From Kocuria flava (GTDB taxonomy: Bacteria > Actinomycetota > Actinomycetes > Actinomycetales > Micrococcaceae), in assembly GCF_001482365.1 (NCBI RefSeq), contig NZ_CP013254.1, positions 1,426,001 through 1,490,000 of the forward strand: 64,000 nucleotides of DNA, given 5' to 3'. Made by a program: the position numbers and the translations under genes. Shown here piece after piece: positions 24,792-35,322 of the stretch. Position 1 is the stretch's first letter. Each line of letters starts with the position of its first letter. The notes beneath the pieces are model-generated. The model made no database searches, was not told the DNA's origin, and was given only the letters and a program-made list of their open reading frames with translations.

Positions 24792-26354
24792 TCAGCGCCG
24801 CCGCAGCACGGTCCGGGTTGCGTCGCGCGCCAGGCCCAGCTCCGGGGCGCGCAGCAGCGCCAGCCCCAGCACGTGCACGGCGCCCACCACCAGGACCACC
24901 GCCGGCACCAGCAGCAGCTCCGGGGCGCCCGCGAGCGCCGCGTGCACGGCCGCGCCGGCGGCGCCCGAGACCGCCCCCAGGGCCAGGGCCCGCAGCAGCA
25001 GCGCGAGCGCCGGCCGCGCGTCGAGGCCGCCGTGGCGGCGGTGCAGCAGCCACGCGTTGAGCGCCGCGGCGAGCACCAGGGAGGCGCTCGTGGCCGCGGC
25101 GATCCCCGCCACCCCCAGCACGGGGGCGAGCACCAGGTCGCCGGCCACGTTGACGACCATGGCCAGCACCGCCACGACCACGGGTCCCCGGGAGTCGCCC
25201 AGGGCGTAGGAGGCCCGGACCACCACCTGCCGGATCCCCAGGGCCAGCAGCGCGGGGGCGTACCAGGCGACCGCCGTGGCGGTCGCGGCGGTGTCCTCGG
25301 CGTCGAACGCGCCGTGGCCGAAGGCCGTGGCCACCAGCGGGCCCGCCAGCACCGTGAACAGCACGCACAGCGGGGTCAGGGCCGTGACGACCACGGCCAG
25401 TCCCCGGCCCACGAGCCGGCGCAGCTCGGGCGGGTCCCCGGCCGCGGCGGACAGCGCCGGGTAGAGGGGAACCAGCAGCGAGGCGATCACGAGCGTCTCG
25501 GGCAGGTCCACCAGCCGCCACCCGTAGGTCAGGGCCGTGATGGAGCCCTCGGCCAGGGTCGAGCCCACCGCCCGGTCCACGAGGGTGTTGACGTTGACCA
25601 CCGCGTTGCCGACGAGCATCGGCGGGACGAGCCGGACGATCTCCCGGAAGCCGGGATCGGCCAGGTCCCACCGGGGCCGCACGCGGGTGCCCAGCGCCCG
25701 CAGCGGGGGCAGCTGCAGCAGCAGCCGCGCCGCCGAGCCCGCCACGTAGCCGGCCGGCAGCGCGGCGATGCCCCAGTGCGGGCCGAGCAGGCCCGCGGCG
25801 GCGATCATCACGAGGTTGAACGGCACCCCCTGGACCGAGGACCAGGCGAAGCGGCCGTGGGCCTGGGCGAGGGAGGCCAGCAGGTCGGTGGCGGCCACGA
25901 GCACGGTCGCCACGAGCACGATGCGGGTCAGGGCCGCGGCCGTGGCGGCCTGCTCGCCCGCGAAGCCCGGGGCCAGCACGGCGGTCAGGGGCGCCGCCAG
26001 CAGCCCCGCCACGACGGCGGCGGCCCCGAGGGCGACGAGGGTGAGGGTCAGGGCCACGTCGAAGCCGCGGTGGCCGCGGCAGCCCGTGCCCGCGTCCCGC
26101 TCGCGGGCGGCCTCGCGGGAGACGACGGGGGTCACCGACCGGGCCATGGCCCACGCGGCCAGGCCCAGGACCACGTTGAGCACCCCCTGGGCCACGAGCC
26201 AGGCGTCGAGGGCGGCGCCCGCCCCGAAGACGGCGCCGATCACCACGTCGCGGGCGAAGCCCAGCACCGTGGACACGGCGGTCAGCCCGGTCACCAGCAC
26301 CGCGGCGCGCGCGATGCTCCACCGGCCGCCCGATGCACCCACGGTTCCCGCCAC
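24792..26354 (-). CDS. MurJ/MOP-family lipid-linked flippase
   Basis: About 520 residues with some 13-14 membrane helices. The N-terminal TAVSTVLGFARDVVIGAVFGAGAALDAWLV matches the MurJ/MviN (MOP superfamily) entry, and basic and acidic residues lie within helices as in lipid II flippases. Start uncertain: GTG 26354 is chosen, GTG 26342 is possible; the open frame upstream of these is Pro/Arg-rich and not family-like. It is divergent from femX. It may be a second, specialised flippase, as the main murJ of Micrococcales usually lies elsewhere. Confidence 0.82.
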   Translation of the reverse strand: MAGTVGASGGRWSIARAAVLVTGLTAVSTVLGFARDVVIGAVFGAGAALDAWLVAQGVLNVVLGLAAWAMARSVTPVVSREAARERDAGTGCRGHRGFDVALTLTLVALGAAAVVAGLLAAPLTAVLAPGFAGEQAATAAALTRIVLVATVLVAATDLLASLAQAHGRFAWSSVQGVPFNLVMIAAAGLLGPHWGIAALPAGYVAGSAARLLLQLPPLRALGTRVRPRWDLADPGFREIVRLVPPMLVGNAVVNVNTLVDRAVGSTLAEGSITALTYGWRLVDLPETLVIASLLVPLYPALSAAAGDPPELRRLVGRGLAVVVTALTPLCVLFTVLAGPLVATAFGHGAFDAEDTAATATAVAWYAPALLALGIRQVVVRASYALGDSRGPVVVAVLAMVVNVAGDLVLAPVLGVAGIAAATSASLVLAAALNAWLLHRRHGGLDARPALALLLRALALGAVSGAAGAAVHAALAGAPELLLVPAVVLVVGAVHVLGLALLRAPELGLARDATRTVLRRR

Positions 26355-26445
26355 CTTCCCAGCTCCCGGGGTCCTCCGGGCTCGGCGCCGGTCCCGTCCC
26401 GGTCCGCCGGGAGGGTCCCGGACCCCCCGGGCGGACCGCCCGAAC

Positions 26446-26451
26446 AGGATA
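26446..26451 (-). promoter_or_regulatory. -10 box of MurJ-like gene
   Basis: TATCCT on the minus strand, about 90 bases upstream of the chosen start, back to back with the femX promoter. Confidence 0.5.
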
Positions 26452-26487
26452 CACACGGGCCCGCCGGGCTCCCGCCCCCCGCGCGGT

Positions 26488-26493
26488 TAGACT
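26488..26493 (+). promoter_or_regulatory. -10 box of FemX-like gene
   Basis: TAGACT, 53 bases before the TTG start codon. Confidence 0.5.
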
Positions 26494-26546
26494 GACCGGG
26501 GCCCCGCCCGACCCCCCCTCGACCACCCCGAACGATTGAGAGAGCC

Positions 26547-27629
26547 TTGCGAGAGTTCACCGCGCGCTTCGCCACCGACCAGGAGATCGCCGCCTGGGAC
26601 GACCACGTCACGGCCAACCCCAACGGCGGGAACATGCTGCAGTCCGCGTCCTTCGCGGAGGTCAAGGCGGAGCACGGCTGGCGCCCCCTGCACCTCGTGC
26701 ACGAGCCCGCCGACGGCGGGCAGGCCTCCTACAACCTCGTCCTGGAGAAGAAGGTCCCCGCCCTGGGCCGGCTCTGGTACATGATCAAGGGCCCCGACGT
26801 CGCCGCCGTCGAGGACGTCCCCGGGATCGCCGAGGCCACCGCGCGGTTCGTGGCGGAGCAGGGCCTGGACGTCTTCGCGCTCAAGATCGAGCCGGACGTG
26901 CCCGCCTCCGAGCACGCCCGCGCGGTGCTCGCCCGCGCGGGGCTGCGGAAGTCCTTCGACATCCAGCCCAACGACTCCACGGCGGTCCTGGCCACGGACG
27001 CCGACGAGGAGACCGTGCTGAAGTCCCTGCACTCGCGCGGGCGCAACGCCGTGCGGCGGGCCTTGCGCGAGGGCTGCACGGTCGAGCGGGTGGAGCTGAC
27101 CGAGGAGAACATGCGCCGGATGTACGCGCTCATGGACACGGTCGGGCAGGGGGAGGCGAACATCAACCTGCGCTCCTACGACTACTACGCGAAGTTCTGG
27201 ACGGCCTTCGAGCGCGCCGGACAGGGCCGGATGTACTTCACCTACGAGGACGGCGAGCCCTCCGTGGGCGCCTACGTCGTGGCCTACGGCCGCAAGGGCA
27301 CCTACAAGGACGGCGGCTCCAAGCCCCGGCGCCGCCAGTACGGCGACTCCCACCTCGTGCAGTGGACGGCCGTCACGGACCTGATGCGCGAGCACGGGAT
27401 CGTGGAGTACGACCTGTGCGGCACCCCGCCCAGCGACCGGCTCAAGGACAAGGACCACCCCTACTACGGGCTGGGGCTGTTCAAGACGAGCTTCACCAAG
27501 TCCGTGGTCGACTTCGTGGGCGTCCACGACCTGGTGCTGCGCCCGGCCCGCTACGCCGCCTGGACCCGGTTCGCGGAGAAGGTCCAGCGCCAGCTGTGGG
27601 TGCGCCGCACCGGCCAGCCCTTCTACTGA
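26547..27629 (+). CDS. FemABX-family peptidoglycan bridge aminoacyltransferase
   Basis: 360 residues with two GNAT-like halves. Family marks include NPNGGNMLQS near the start, LHSRGRNAVRRALREG in the middle, YGDSHLVQWTAVTDLM, and the C-terminal LFKTSFTKSVVDFVG. These enzymes add amino acids from aminoacyl-tRNA to the lipid II stem peptide, building the interpeptide bridge. The start is TTG 26547, after GAGAG; no ATG or GTG fits the family N terminus. A divergent MurJ-like flippase is next door, so both may act on lipid II. Confidence 0.88.
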   Translation: MREFTARFATDQEIAAWDDHVTANPNGGNMLQSASFAEVKAEHGWRPLHLVHEPADGGQASYNLVLEKKVPALGRLWYMIKGPDVAAVEDVPGIAEATARFVAEQGLDVFALKIEPDVPASEHARAVLARAGLRKSFDIQPNDSTAVLATDADEETVLKSLHSRGRNAVRRALREGCTVERVELTEENMRRMYALMDTVGQGEANINLRSYDYYAKFWTAFERAGQGRMYFTYEDGEPSVGAYVVAYGRKGTYKDGGSKPRRRQYGDSHLVQWTAVTDLMREHGIVEYDLCGTPPSDRLKDKDHPYYGLGLFKTSFTKSVVDFVGVHDLVLRPARYAAWTRFAEKVQRQLWVRRTGQPFY

Positions 27630-27703
27630 GACCCCCGACGACCCCGCCCGCCGGGTCCCCGGCCGCACCCGGCTCTCCCGCGCCCCGGAAGGAGGACCAC
27701 CGC

Positions 27704-29665
27704 GTGACGACCGACCCGCGCACCCCCCTGCGCCCGTTCGCCGCCTACCCCTCGTCGGGCGCGGGGGAGGAGCCCGAGCCCTACGCCGTCGAGCCCTTCG
27801 GCCCCGGCGGGGACACGGCCCTCACCGGCTTCGCCCGCCCCGGCGAGCGCGGCGGCACCGTCCCCGCCCCGGTCCGGCCCACCGAGGCCCAGGCGCTGCA
27901 GGCCCGCCGCCGGGCGGAGACCACGACCCTCGACGTCGTCCCCCTCGCGCCGCAGGCGCTGCCCGTGCTCAGCGCGGAGCAGATCCGGGCCCACGGCGGG
28001 CCGGCCGGCGCCCCCGGGACGGCGCAGCCGCTCTCGGCGGCGAGCACCGCCCCCCAGGCCGCCCCGCCCCGGCGCCGCCGCCGGAGCGTGGCCGGGCCCG
28101 TCTCGCGGCCCGAGACCACCACGATCGGGCCGGTCCCGGAGCCGGGCAAGAGCGCCGACCGGATGCAGCGCGGGGCCTACCCCGCCACCCGCGCGCACCC
28201 GGCCCGGCCGGGCGGGCGGGCCCGGCTGCGCTCGATCCTGCAGGGGGAGTCCGCGCCCACCGCGCCCATGCGCGCCGTGGAGCGGCTGAGCGTCTCGCCC
28301 TTCGCCCACCTGCGCCGCTTCGGGGAGTCCACCACGGACCGCGAGGCCCGGCGCACGCTGAACTTCGCCCTGCGCCTGGCGGAGACGATGTTCCACTACG
28401 GCGCCGACGCCCTCGACGTCGAGAACGCGATCGTCGCCGTGTGCGCCACCTACGGGGTCGAGAACCTCGAGGTGGACATCACCAACCAGTCCGTGACGAT
28501 CAACTACATCGCCGACGACGGCGCCGACCGCGACGACCGGGCCCCCCGCACGCGCGAGGACGTGCTCAACGACCCGGAGACCTACACCCACACCGTGATG
28601 CGCGTGGTGCGCTCCTGGACGGACAACTACGCCGGGCTGGGGGAGACCCACCAGCTCGTCGCGCAGATCGCCGACGGCGAGACCCCCCGCGCGGAGGCCG
28701 AGCGACGGCTGGCCGAGATCAACGCCAAGCCCAAGCCCTACCCGCGGTGGATGGTCTCCACCGCGACCGTCGCCGCGATCATGGCGCTGATCGTCGGGAT
28801 CGGCGGCGGCCTCACGGGCGCCGCCGTGGCCGGGGCGGCGTGGATCCTCGCCCAGGCCGTGGCGACCCGGCTGGCGGTCTGGCGCATCCCCGAGTTCTTC
28901 TCCCAGGCCGCCCAGTCCGGGATCGTCACGGTGGTGGCGCTGCTGCTGTCCGGGGCCGGGGTGGACCTGTCCCCGGCCCTGGTCATCGCGGGCGGGATCA
29001 TCCTCATGCTGCCCACCACCCGCATGGTCTCCACGATGCAGGACGCGATCAACGGCTTCCCCGTCACGGCCGCCGGCCGCCTGCTGTCCACGGCGATGGC
29101 GTTCCTGGGCCTCGTCGTGGGCATCGCCGGCGGCGTCTCGCTGGCCGGCTACCTGGGGATGCCGCCGGTGGACGTCGCGCAGAACGCGTTCTCGGCCGTC
29201 CACCCCGTGGTCAACACGGTGTTCATGCTCCTGGCCACCGGCCTGCTCGCGGTGACCATGCAGGCCAAGCCGCAGCACGTGCTCTCCTCCGTGCTCGCGG
29301 GCCTGGCCGGCCTGCTCGTCTACCACTCCGGGACCTGGCTGGGGCTGGGCGTGCGGCTGGACACGGCGGTCGCCGCCGTCACGACCGGGTGCGTGGCGAC
29401 CGTGCTGGCGGCCTGGCACCGGGTCCCGCAGCTGGTCGTGGCGATCCCCGCGCTGACGTTCCTGCTGCCCGGCCTGTCGATCTTCCGCGGCCTGTACACC
29501 GTCACCGTGGAGACCGAGTCCTACGGTCCCGGCATCGTGGGCCTGGTCAACGCGATGGCCACCATCGTGGCCCTGGCCTCGGGCGTGGTGCTCGGCAAGT
29601 ACCTCATGCGCCCCTTCGTGGGCCACCTCAACGGCACCGGCGCGCGGCGCAACCGCCGCCGCTGA
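27704..29665 (+). CDS. ThrE-family threonine/serine exporter
   Basis: 653 residues. Residues from about 215 match the ThrE N-terminal domain (LNFALRLAETMFHYGADALDVENAI) and the hydrophobic domain with about ten helices (about 345-640). The family exports threonine and serine; C. glutamicum ThrE is about 490 residues. The extra length is an N-terminal 200-residue, Pro/Arg/Thr-rich, probably disordered tail. GTG 27704 follows AAGGAGGA at a good distance, so the tail seems real. It lies 74 bases after femX. Confidence 0.85.
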   Translation: MTTDPRTPLRPFAAYPSSGAGEEPEPYAVEPFGPGGDTALTGFARPGERGGTVPAPVRPTEAQALQARRRAETTTLDVVPLAPQALPVLSAEQIRAHGGPAGAPGTAQPLSAASTAPQAAPPRRRRRSVAGPVSRPETTTIGPVPEPGKSADRMQRGAYPATRAHPARPGGRARLRSILQGESAPTAPMRAVERLSVSPFAHLRRFGESTTDREARRTLNFALRLAETMFHYGADALDVENAIVAVCATYGVENLEVDITNQSVTINYIADDGADRDDRAPRTREDVLNDPETYTHTVMRVVRSWTDNYAGLGETHQLVAQIADGETPRAEAERRLAEINAKPKPYPRWMVSTATVAAIMALIVGIGGGLTGAAVAGAAWILAQAVATRLAVWRIPEFFSQAAQSGIVTVVALLLSGAGVDLSPALVIAGGIILMLPTTRMVSTMQDAINGFPVTAAGRLLSTAMAFLGLVVGIAGGVSLAGYLGMPPVDVAQNAFSAVHPVVNTVFMLLATGLLAVTMQAKPQHVLSSVLAGLAGLLVYHSGTWLGLGVRLDTAVAAVTTGCVATVLAAWHRVPQLVVAIPALTFLLPGLSIFRGLYTVTVETESYGPGIVGLVNAMATIVALASGVVLGKYLMRPFVGHLNGTGARRNRRR

Positions 29666-29680
29666 GGCGGCCGGCGGGCC

Positions 29681-30502
29681 CTAGAGGATCCGGCCGACCG
29701 GCAGCTTCTTCTCGGCCTGGAAGACGTCCTCGGTGCGCCCGCGCGCCCAGTACCCGGACAGCGAGACCTGCGAGCGGTCCAGCCCGCGGACCTCGAGCAG
29801 CTCCCGGCGCAGGGCCTTCATGGCCTCCCGCTCCCCGTGGGCGAAGGCCTGCACGCCCGCGGTGTCCTCCGGCCACCCGGCCGCGTGCACCGCCTCGGGC
29901 AGGGAGCCGCCCTCCTCGCGGAGCACCCAGCGCACGGCGACCCCGGCCGGGCCCGTCACGGGCAGCACGTCGGCGCGCGAGCCGACCTCCAGGACCGCCT
30001 CGCCCCGGGCGGTGGCGGGCAGGAACTCCAGCACGGCCAGCGCGGCGGGGAGCGCGGCGTCGTCCGCGGCGACCAGCGTCCACCGCGCCTGCGGGTCGGG
30101 GACCCACGTCCCGCCGGGGCCCAGGGCGATGATCCGCTGCCCCGGCTCGGCGCGGGCCGCCCACGGCCCGGCGTGGCCGGTGTCCCCGTGCAGGACGAAG
30201 TCCATCCACAGCTCGGCGCGCTCGGGGATCCAGCGGCGGATCGTCAGGTGCCGGGTCACGGGCCGGTGCTCGGGCGGCAGCGACTCCTTGAGCGCCCAGT
30301 AGTCGGGGTCGGGGCCGTGGTCGACGGCGGGGTCGAGGAAGACGAGCTTGACGTACTTCTCCGGGGGCACCACGTCCTCGTAGCGCTCCGGCTCGTCGAC
30401 GCCCAGGACCACCCGGACCATCGAGGGGGACAGCTGCCGGCGCTCCCGGACGGTGAGGTTGAGCTGGGGACGGCGCGGCCGGGCCGGGGGAGGAGTCGTC
30501 AT
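29681..30502 (-). CDS. Siderophore-interacting protein (ViuB/SIP family)
   Basis: 273-residue flavin-dependent ferric-siderophore reductase-like protein. The N-terminal FAD-binding barrel includes RERRQLSPSMVRVVL and RHLTIRRW (the usual RxYTxR flavin motif is changed to RHLTIR). The C-terminal SIP domain has LVAADDAALPAALAVLEFLPA and ends GYWARGRTEDVFQAEK. The leaderless start at 30502 has TAGGCT 7 bases upstream. It probably releases iron from imported siderophores in the cytoplasm, and could be under the DtxR-type regulator further along. Confidence 0.9.
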   Translation of the reverse strand: MTTPPPARPRRPQLNLTVRERRQLSPSMVRVVLGVDEPERYEDVVPPEKYVKLVFLDPAVDHGPDPDYWALKESLPPEHRPVTRHLTIRRWIPERAELWMDFVLHGDTGHAGPWAARAEPGQRIIALGPGGTWVPDPQARWTLVAADDAALPAALAVLEFLPATARGEAVLEVGSRADVLPVTGPAGVAVRWVLREEGGSLPEAVHAAGWPEDTAGVQAFAHGEREAMKALRRELLEVRGLDRSQVSLSGYWARGRTEDVFQAEKKLPVGRIL

Positions 30503-30509
30503 GGCGCCC

Positions 30510-30515
30510 AGCCTA
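30510..30515 (-). promoter_or_regulatory. -10 box of leaderless SIP gene
   Basis: TAGGCT on the minus strand, 7 bases before the ATG; no ribosome site. Confidence 0.6.
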
Positions 30516-30529
30516 GCCAGCCGCGCGGC

Positions 30530-31207
30530 TCACAGCCGCCAGTCCACCGGCTCCGCCCCCTGCTCCTGCAGCAGCGCGTTGGCACGGGAGAAGGGCCGCG
30601 AGCCGAAGAACCCCCGCGAGGCGGACAGCGGCGAGGGGTGGGCGGACTCGACCCGCGGGCAGTCCCCGAGCCACGTGCCGGTCGACCGGGCGTCGTTGCC
30701 CCACAGCACGGCCACGAGCGGACCCCCGCGCTCCGCGAGCACCTTCACGGCCCGCTCGGTGACCTCCTCCCAGCCCTTGCCCCGGTGGGAGGCCGGGGCC
30801 CCGGCCCGCACGGTGAGCACCCGGTTGAGCAGCATCACGCCCTGGCGGGACCAGGCGGAGAGGTCCCCGTGCTCGGGCGGGACGACCCCCACGTCGTCGT
30901 GCAGCTCCCGGTAGATGTTGCGCAGGGACTTCGGCAGCGGCCGCACGTGCGGCTGCACGGAGAAGGACAGCCCCATCGCGTGGCCCGGGGTGGGGTAGGG
31001 GTCCTGGCCCACCACGAGGACCCGGACACCGGCCAGCGGCTCCTGGAAGGCCCGCAGCACGGCGGGCCCCTCGGGCAGGGTGCGGTGCCCGGCGGCGTGC
31101 TCCTCCCGCAGGAACCGGCCCATCCGCCGGATCGCGGGCTCGACCGGGGCGAGGGCCTCGGCCCAGTCCTCGGCCATGATCTGCTCCAGCGGCTGCGGCT
31201 CGCCCAC
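30530..31207 (-). CDS. ung: Uracil-DNA glycosylase, family 1
   Basis: 225 residues; removes uracil from DNA in base-excision repair. The water-activating loop is [19 protein letters not shown] with the catalytic Asp, and the minor-groove loop is HPSPLSA with the catalytic His. GTG 31207 follows GAGGAGGA at 3 bases. Length and motifs are complete. It is divergent from the SDR gene. Confidence 0.95.
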   Translation of the reverse strand: MGEPQPLEQIMAEDWAEALAPVEPAIRRMGRFLREEHAAGHRTLPEGPAVLRAFQEPLAGVRVLVVGQDPYPTPGHAMGLSFSVQPHVRPLPKSLRNIYRELHDDVGVVPPEHGDLSAWSRQGVMLLNRVLTVRAGAPASHRGKGWEEVTERAVKVLAERGGPLVAVLWGNDARSTGTWLGDCPRVESAHPSPLSASRGFFGSRPFSRANALLQEQGAEPVDWRL

Positions 31208-31286
31208 GGGTCCTCCTCAGGCTCGGCGTGCGGACGGGCACCACTCTAGGCCCCGCCCGGCGCGGGCCCGGGCGGAGGGCACTGGT

Positions 31287-31292
31287 TAGAGT
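31287..31292 (+). promoter_or_regulatory. -10 box of leaderless SDR gene
   Basis: TAGAGT followed by GGGACC and the ATG, a gap of 6 bases. The same GGGACC spacer occurs at 47170-47175. Confidence 0.65.
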
Positions 31293-31298
31293 GGGACC

Positions 31299-32000
31299 AT
31301 GAGCGCATCCGATCCCCGTCCCGTCGCGGTGGTCACCGGAGCCACCCGCGGCATCGGCCGCGCGTGCGCGGCCGACCTCGCCCGCGACCACGACGTCGTG
31401 GCCCTCGGCCGCGACCCGCAGCTGCTGGCCGAGCTGGCGGCCCTGCCGCACGTGCGCGCCCGCGCCGTGGAGCTGACCGACCTCGAGGCCCTGCCGCAGG
31501 CGCTGGCCGGGCTGGACCGCGTCGACGTGCTCGTCCACTCGGCGGCCGTCGCAGGGCGCACGACCGTCGAGGCCGCGACCCCCGCGCAGTGGCGGGAGCA
31601 GCTCGAGCTCAACGTCGTCGCCCCCGCCGAGCTCACCCGGCAGCTGCTGCCGGGCCTGCGGGCGGCGCGCGGGACGGTCGTGTTCGTCAACTCGGGCTCC
31701 GGGCTCACCGCCCGCGCCGGCGACGCCGTCTACGCCGCCTCCAAGCACGCCCTGCGCGCCCTGGCCGACTCCCTGCGCCAGGAGGTCGCCGCCGACGGGG
31801 TGCGCGTCTCCTCCGTGCACCCCGGCCCCGTGGACACGCAGATGCAGCAGGAGATCCAGGCCGGGCTCGGCAACCCCTACGAGCCCGAGCGCTACCTGCG
31901 CCCGGAGTCGGTGGCCGCCGCGGTGCGCGCCGTCGTGGACGCCGGCGAGGACGCGCAGCTGACCACGGTCTCGGTCCGCCCCCGGTCCGAGCAGCGGTGA
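31299..32000 (+). CDS. Short-chain dehydrogenase/reductase
   Basis: 233 residues. The cofactor motif TGATRGIGRA lies at about 13-22, the structural motif HSAAVAG in the middle, and the catalytic YAASK with a preceding Ser (VNSGSG) follows. The substrate cannot be told. The start is leaderless, with a TAGAGT -10 box 6 bases upstream. The stop overlaps the start of the DUF3263 gene by GTGA, so three genes (SDR, DUF3263, relic) form one coupled unit. Confidence 0.92.
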   Translation: MSASDPRPVAVVTGATRGIGRACAADLARDHDVVALGRDPQLLAELAALPHVRARAVELTDLEALPQALAGLDRVDVLVHSAAVAGRTTVEAATPAQWREQLELNVVAPAELTRQLLPGLRAARGTVVFVNSGSGLTARAGDAVYAASKHALRALADSLRQEVAADGVRVSSVHPGPVDTQMQQEIQAGLGNPYEPERYLRPESVAAAVRAVVDAGEDAQLTTVSVRPRSEQR

Positions 32001-32356
32001 GCGGGCAGCGGCCAGGGCCCGCGGGTCCGGGGGAGGCCCCGGACCCGCACGAGCACGCCGGCCCGGAGGAGCCTCCCGGCGCGGAGGAGCACCCCGCCGC
32101 GGACGGGCGCCCGGACGAGGAGCAGGGCGCCGGCGGGGCGGAGGGCCTGGACGAGCTCGACCGGCAGATCCTCGCCCTGGAGAACCTGCAGTGGAAGTAC
32201 CAGGGCGCCAAGGAGATGGAGATCCGGCGCCGGCTGAACCTCTCGCCCACCCGCTACTACCAGCGGCTCAACGTGCTGCTCGACAGCCGGGCCGCGCTCG
32301 CCCACGACCCCATGCTCGTGACGCGGCTGCGCCGGCAGCGGGGGGACGCCGGATGA
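31997..32356 (+). CDS. DUF3263 domain protein
   Basis: 119 residues. The first ~50 are acidic and Pro-rich; residues about 55-115 match DUF3263 (DRQILALENLQWKYQGAKE, MEIRRRLNLSPTRYYQRLNVLLD), a helical domain common in actinobacteria with a helix-turn-helix look. GTG 31997 overlaps the SDR stop and its own stop overlaps the next start (ATGA). In Micrococcales it typically precedes a LytR_C protein and groEL, as here. DNA binding is a guess. Confidence 0.88.
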   Translation: MSGQRPGPAGPGEAPDPHEHAGPEEPPGAEEHPAADGRPDEEQGAGGAEGLDELDRQILALENLQWKYQGAKEMEIRRRLNLSPTRYYQRLNVLLDSRAALAHDPMLVTRLRRQRGDAG

Positions 32357-32583
32357 GCGTGCCCGCCCGCGACGAGTTCGACGACGTCCCCGAGGGCGGT
32401 CCGCGCCAGGGCGCGCACCGCGCGGAGCCGGCCGCCGCCCGGGTCGGGGCCGGGGAGCTCACCGCGATCGTGCTCGCCGGGGCCCTGACCCTCGGGGTCG
32501 GCGCGTGGGCGGCCGGGCCCGGACTCGGCGCCGCCGGGCCCGGCGTGCCCCGTCCCGCCGCCACCGGCCCCGCCGCGCCCTGA
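32353..32583 (+). CDS. Short membrane protein, probable truncated LytR C-terminal-domain protein
   Basis: 76 residues: an N-terminal DEFDDVPEGGPRQGAHRAEP block, one membrane helix (about 37-57) and a Pro/Ala tail. The N-terminal block and position after DUF3263 match the cytoplasmic head of LytR_C proteins of related genera, but the extracytoplasmic LytR_C domain is absent. ATG 32353 overlaps the DUF3263 stop. It could be a shortened functional form or a relic; no downstream in-frame remnant of the domain was found. Confidence 0.6.
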   Translation: MSVPARDEFDDVPEGGPRQGAHRAEPAAARVGAGELTAIVLAGALTLGVGAWAAGPGLGAAGPGVPRPAATGPAAP

Positions 32584-32631
32584 CCCCGGGCCGCGGCAGC
32601 CGCCCCACCCGCCCCACGAGAGGACCGACCT

Positions 32632-33276
32632 GTGCGAATCGACGGCGAGAGAGTGCGCCTGCGGGACTGGACCGAGGCGGACCTGGCCGCCTACGAGGCC
32701 TGGATCGTGCCCCCGGAGGACGGCGGCGAGCACGCGTGGCAGCGCACCGACGGGCCCTTCTACCCCAACTTCACCGCCGAGTCCGCGCAGCGCTGGCTGA
32801 CGGTGCTGCGCGGGCACGTCGAACAGGCCGACTGGCCGGACCCGCGCGAGACCATGGTCGTGGCCGACGCCCGCGACGACCGGTTCATCGGGCAGGTCTC
32901 CTGGTACTGGACCGAGAAGCCCACGGAGGACCCCGGCACCGGCACCCACCTGCTGCCGCTGCGCTCGCTGGGGATCACGATCTACTCCCCGGAGCACTGG
33001 CGCGGCGGCTGGGGCACCGAGGCCCTGCGGCTGTGGATCGACCACCTCTTCGCCCGCTCGGACTCCCACCGGCTCGACCTCGAGACGTGGACCGGCAACG
33101 AGGGCATGTGCCGGGTCGCGCGCAAGCTCGGCCTCACCGAGGAGGCCCGCTTCCGCCGCGCCCGCAAGGTCGCCGGGCAGTTCCACGACCGGCTCTTCTT
33201 CGGCGTCCTCCGGGAGGAGTGGCAGGGGCCGGGCGGGGCCGGCGCGGCGTCGTCGCCCTCCCCGGGCGACACCTGA
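32632..33276 (+). CDS. GNAT-family N-acetyltransferase
   Basis: 214 residues of the RimJ/RimL-like GNAT type: an initial beta strand (ERVRLRDWTEADLAAYEAW), LGITIYSPEHWRGGWGTEALRL as the acetyl-CoA loop, and ETWTGNEGMCRVARKLGLTEEARFR. GTG 32632 follows GAGAGGA. The acceptor is unknown. The gene ends 20 bases before the first CIRCE element of groEL, which is a separate unit. Confidence 0.85.
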   Translation: MRIDGERVRLRDWTEADLAAYEAWIVPPEDGGEHAWQRTDGPFYPNFTAESAQRWLTVLRGHVEQADWPDPRETMVVADARDDRFIGQVSWYWTEKPTEDPGTGTHLLPLRSLGITIYSPEHWRGGWGTEALRLWIDHLFARSDSHRLDLETWTGNEGMCRVARKLGLTEEARFRRARKVAGQFHDRLFFGVLREEWQGPGGAGAASSPSPGDT

Positions 33277-35160
<1,884 letters not shown>

Positions 35161-35198
35161 TCGACGGATCCCCGTCGGGCGCCTGAGGCGCCACCGGC

Positions 35199-35241
35199 AC
35201 GGGCCGGGCACCCCCTTCTCGCGAGGGGGCGCCCGGCCCGT
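35199..35241 (+). terminator. Terminator of groEL
   Basis: A 17-bp stem with a single A/C mismatch and a 7-base loop, 39 bases after the groEL stop. Confidence 0.8.
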
Positions 35242-35322
35242 CGTCGTCCCCGCCCGCTCCGGACGTTCCGCGGGCGCCCGCCGTGGTGTTCAATCGAGGG
35301 ACCACCCGCCGGAGGAGGTGCC

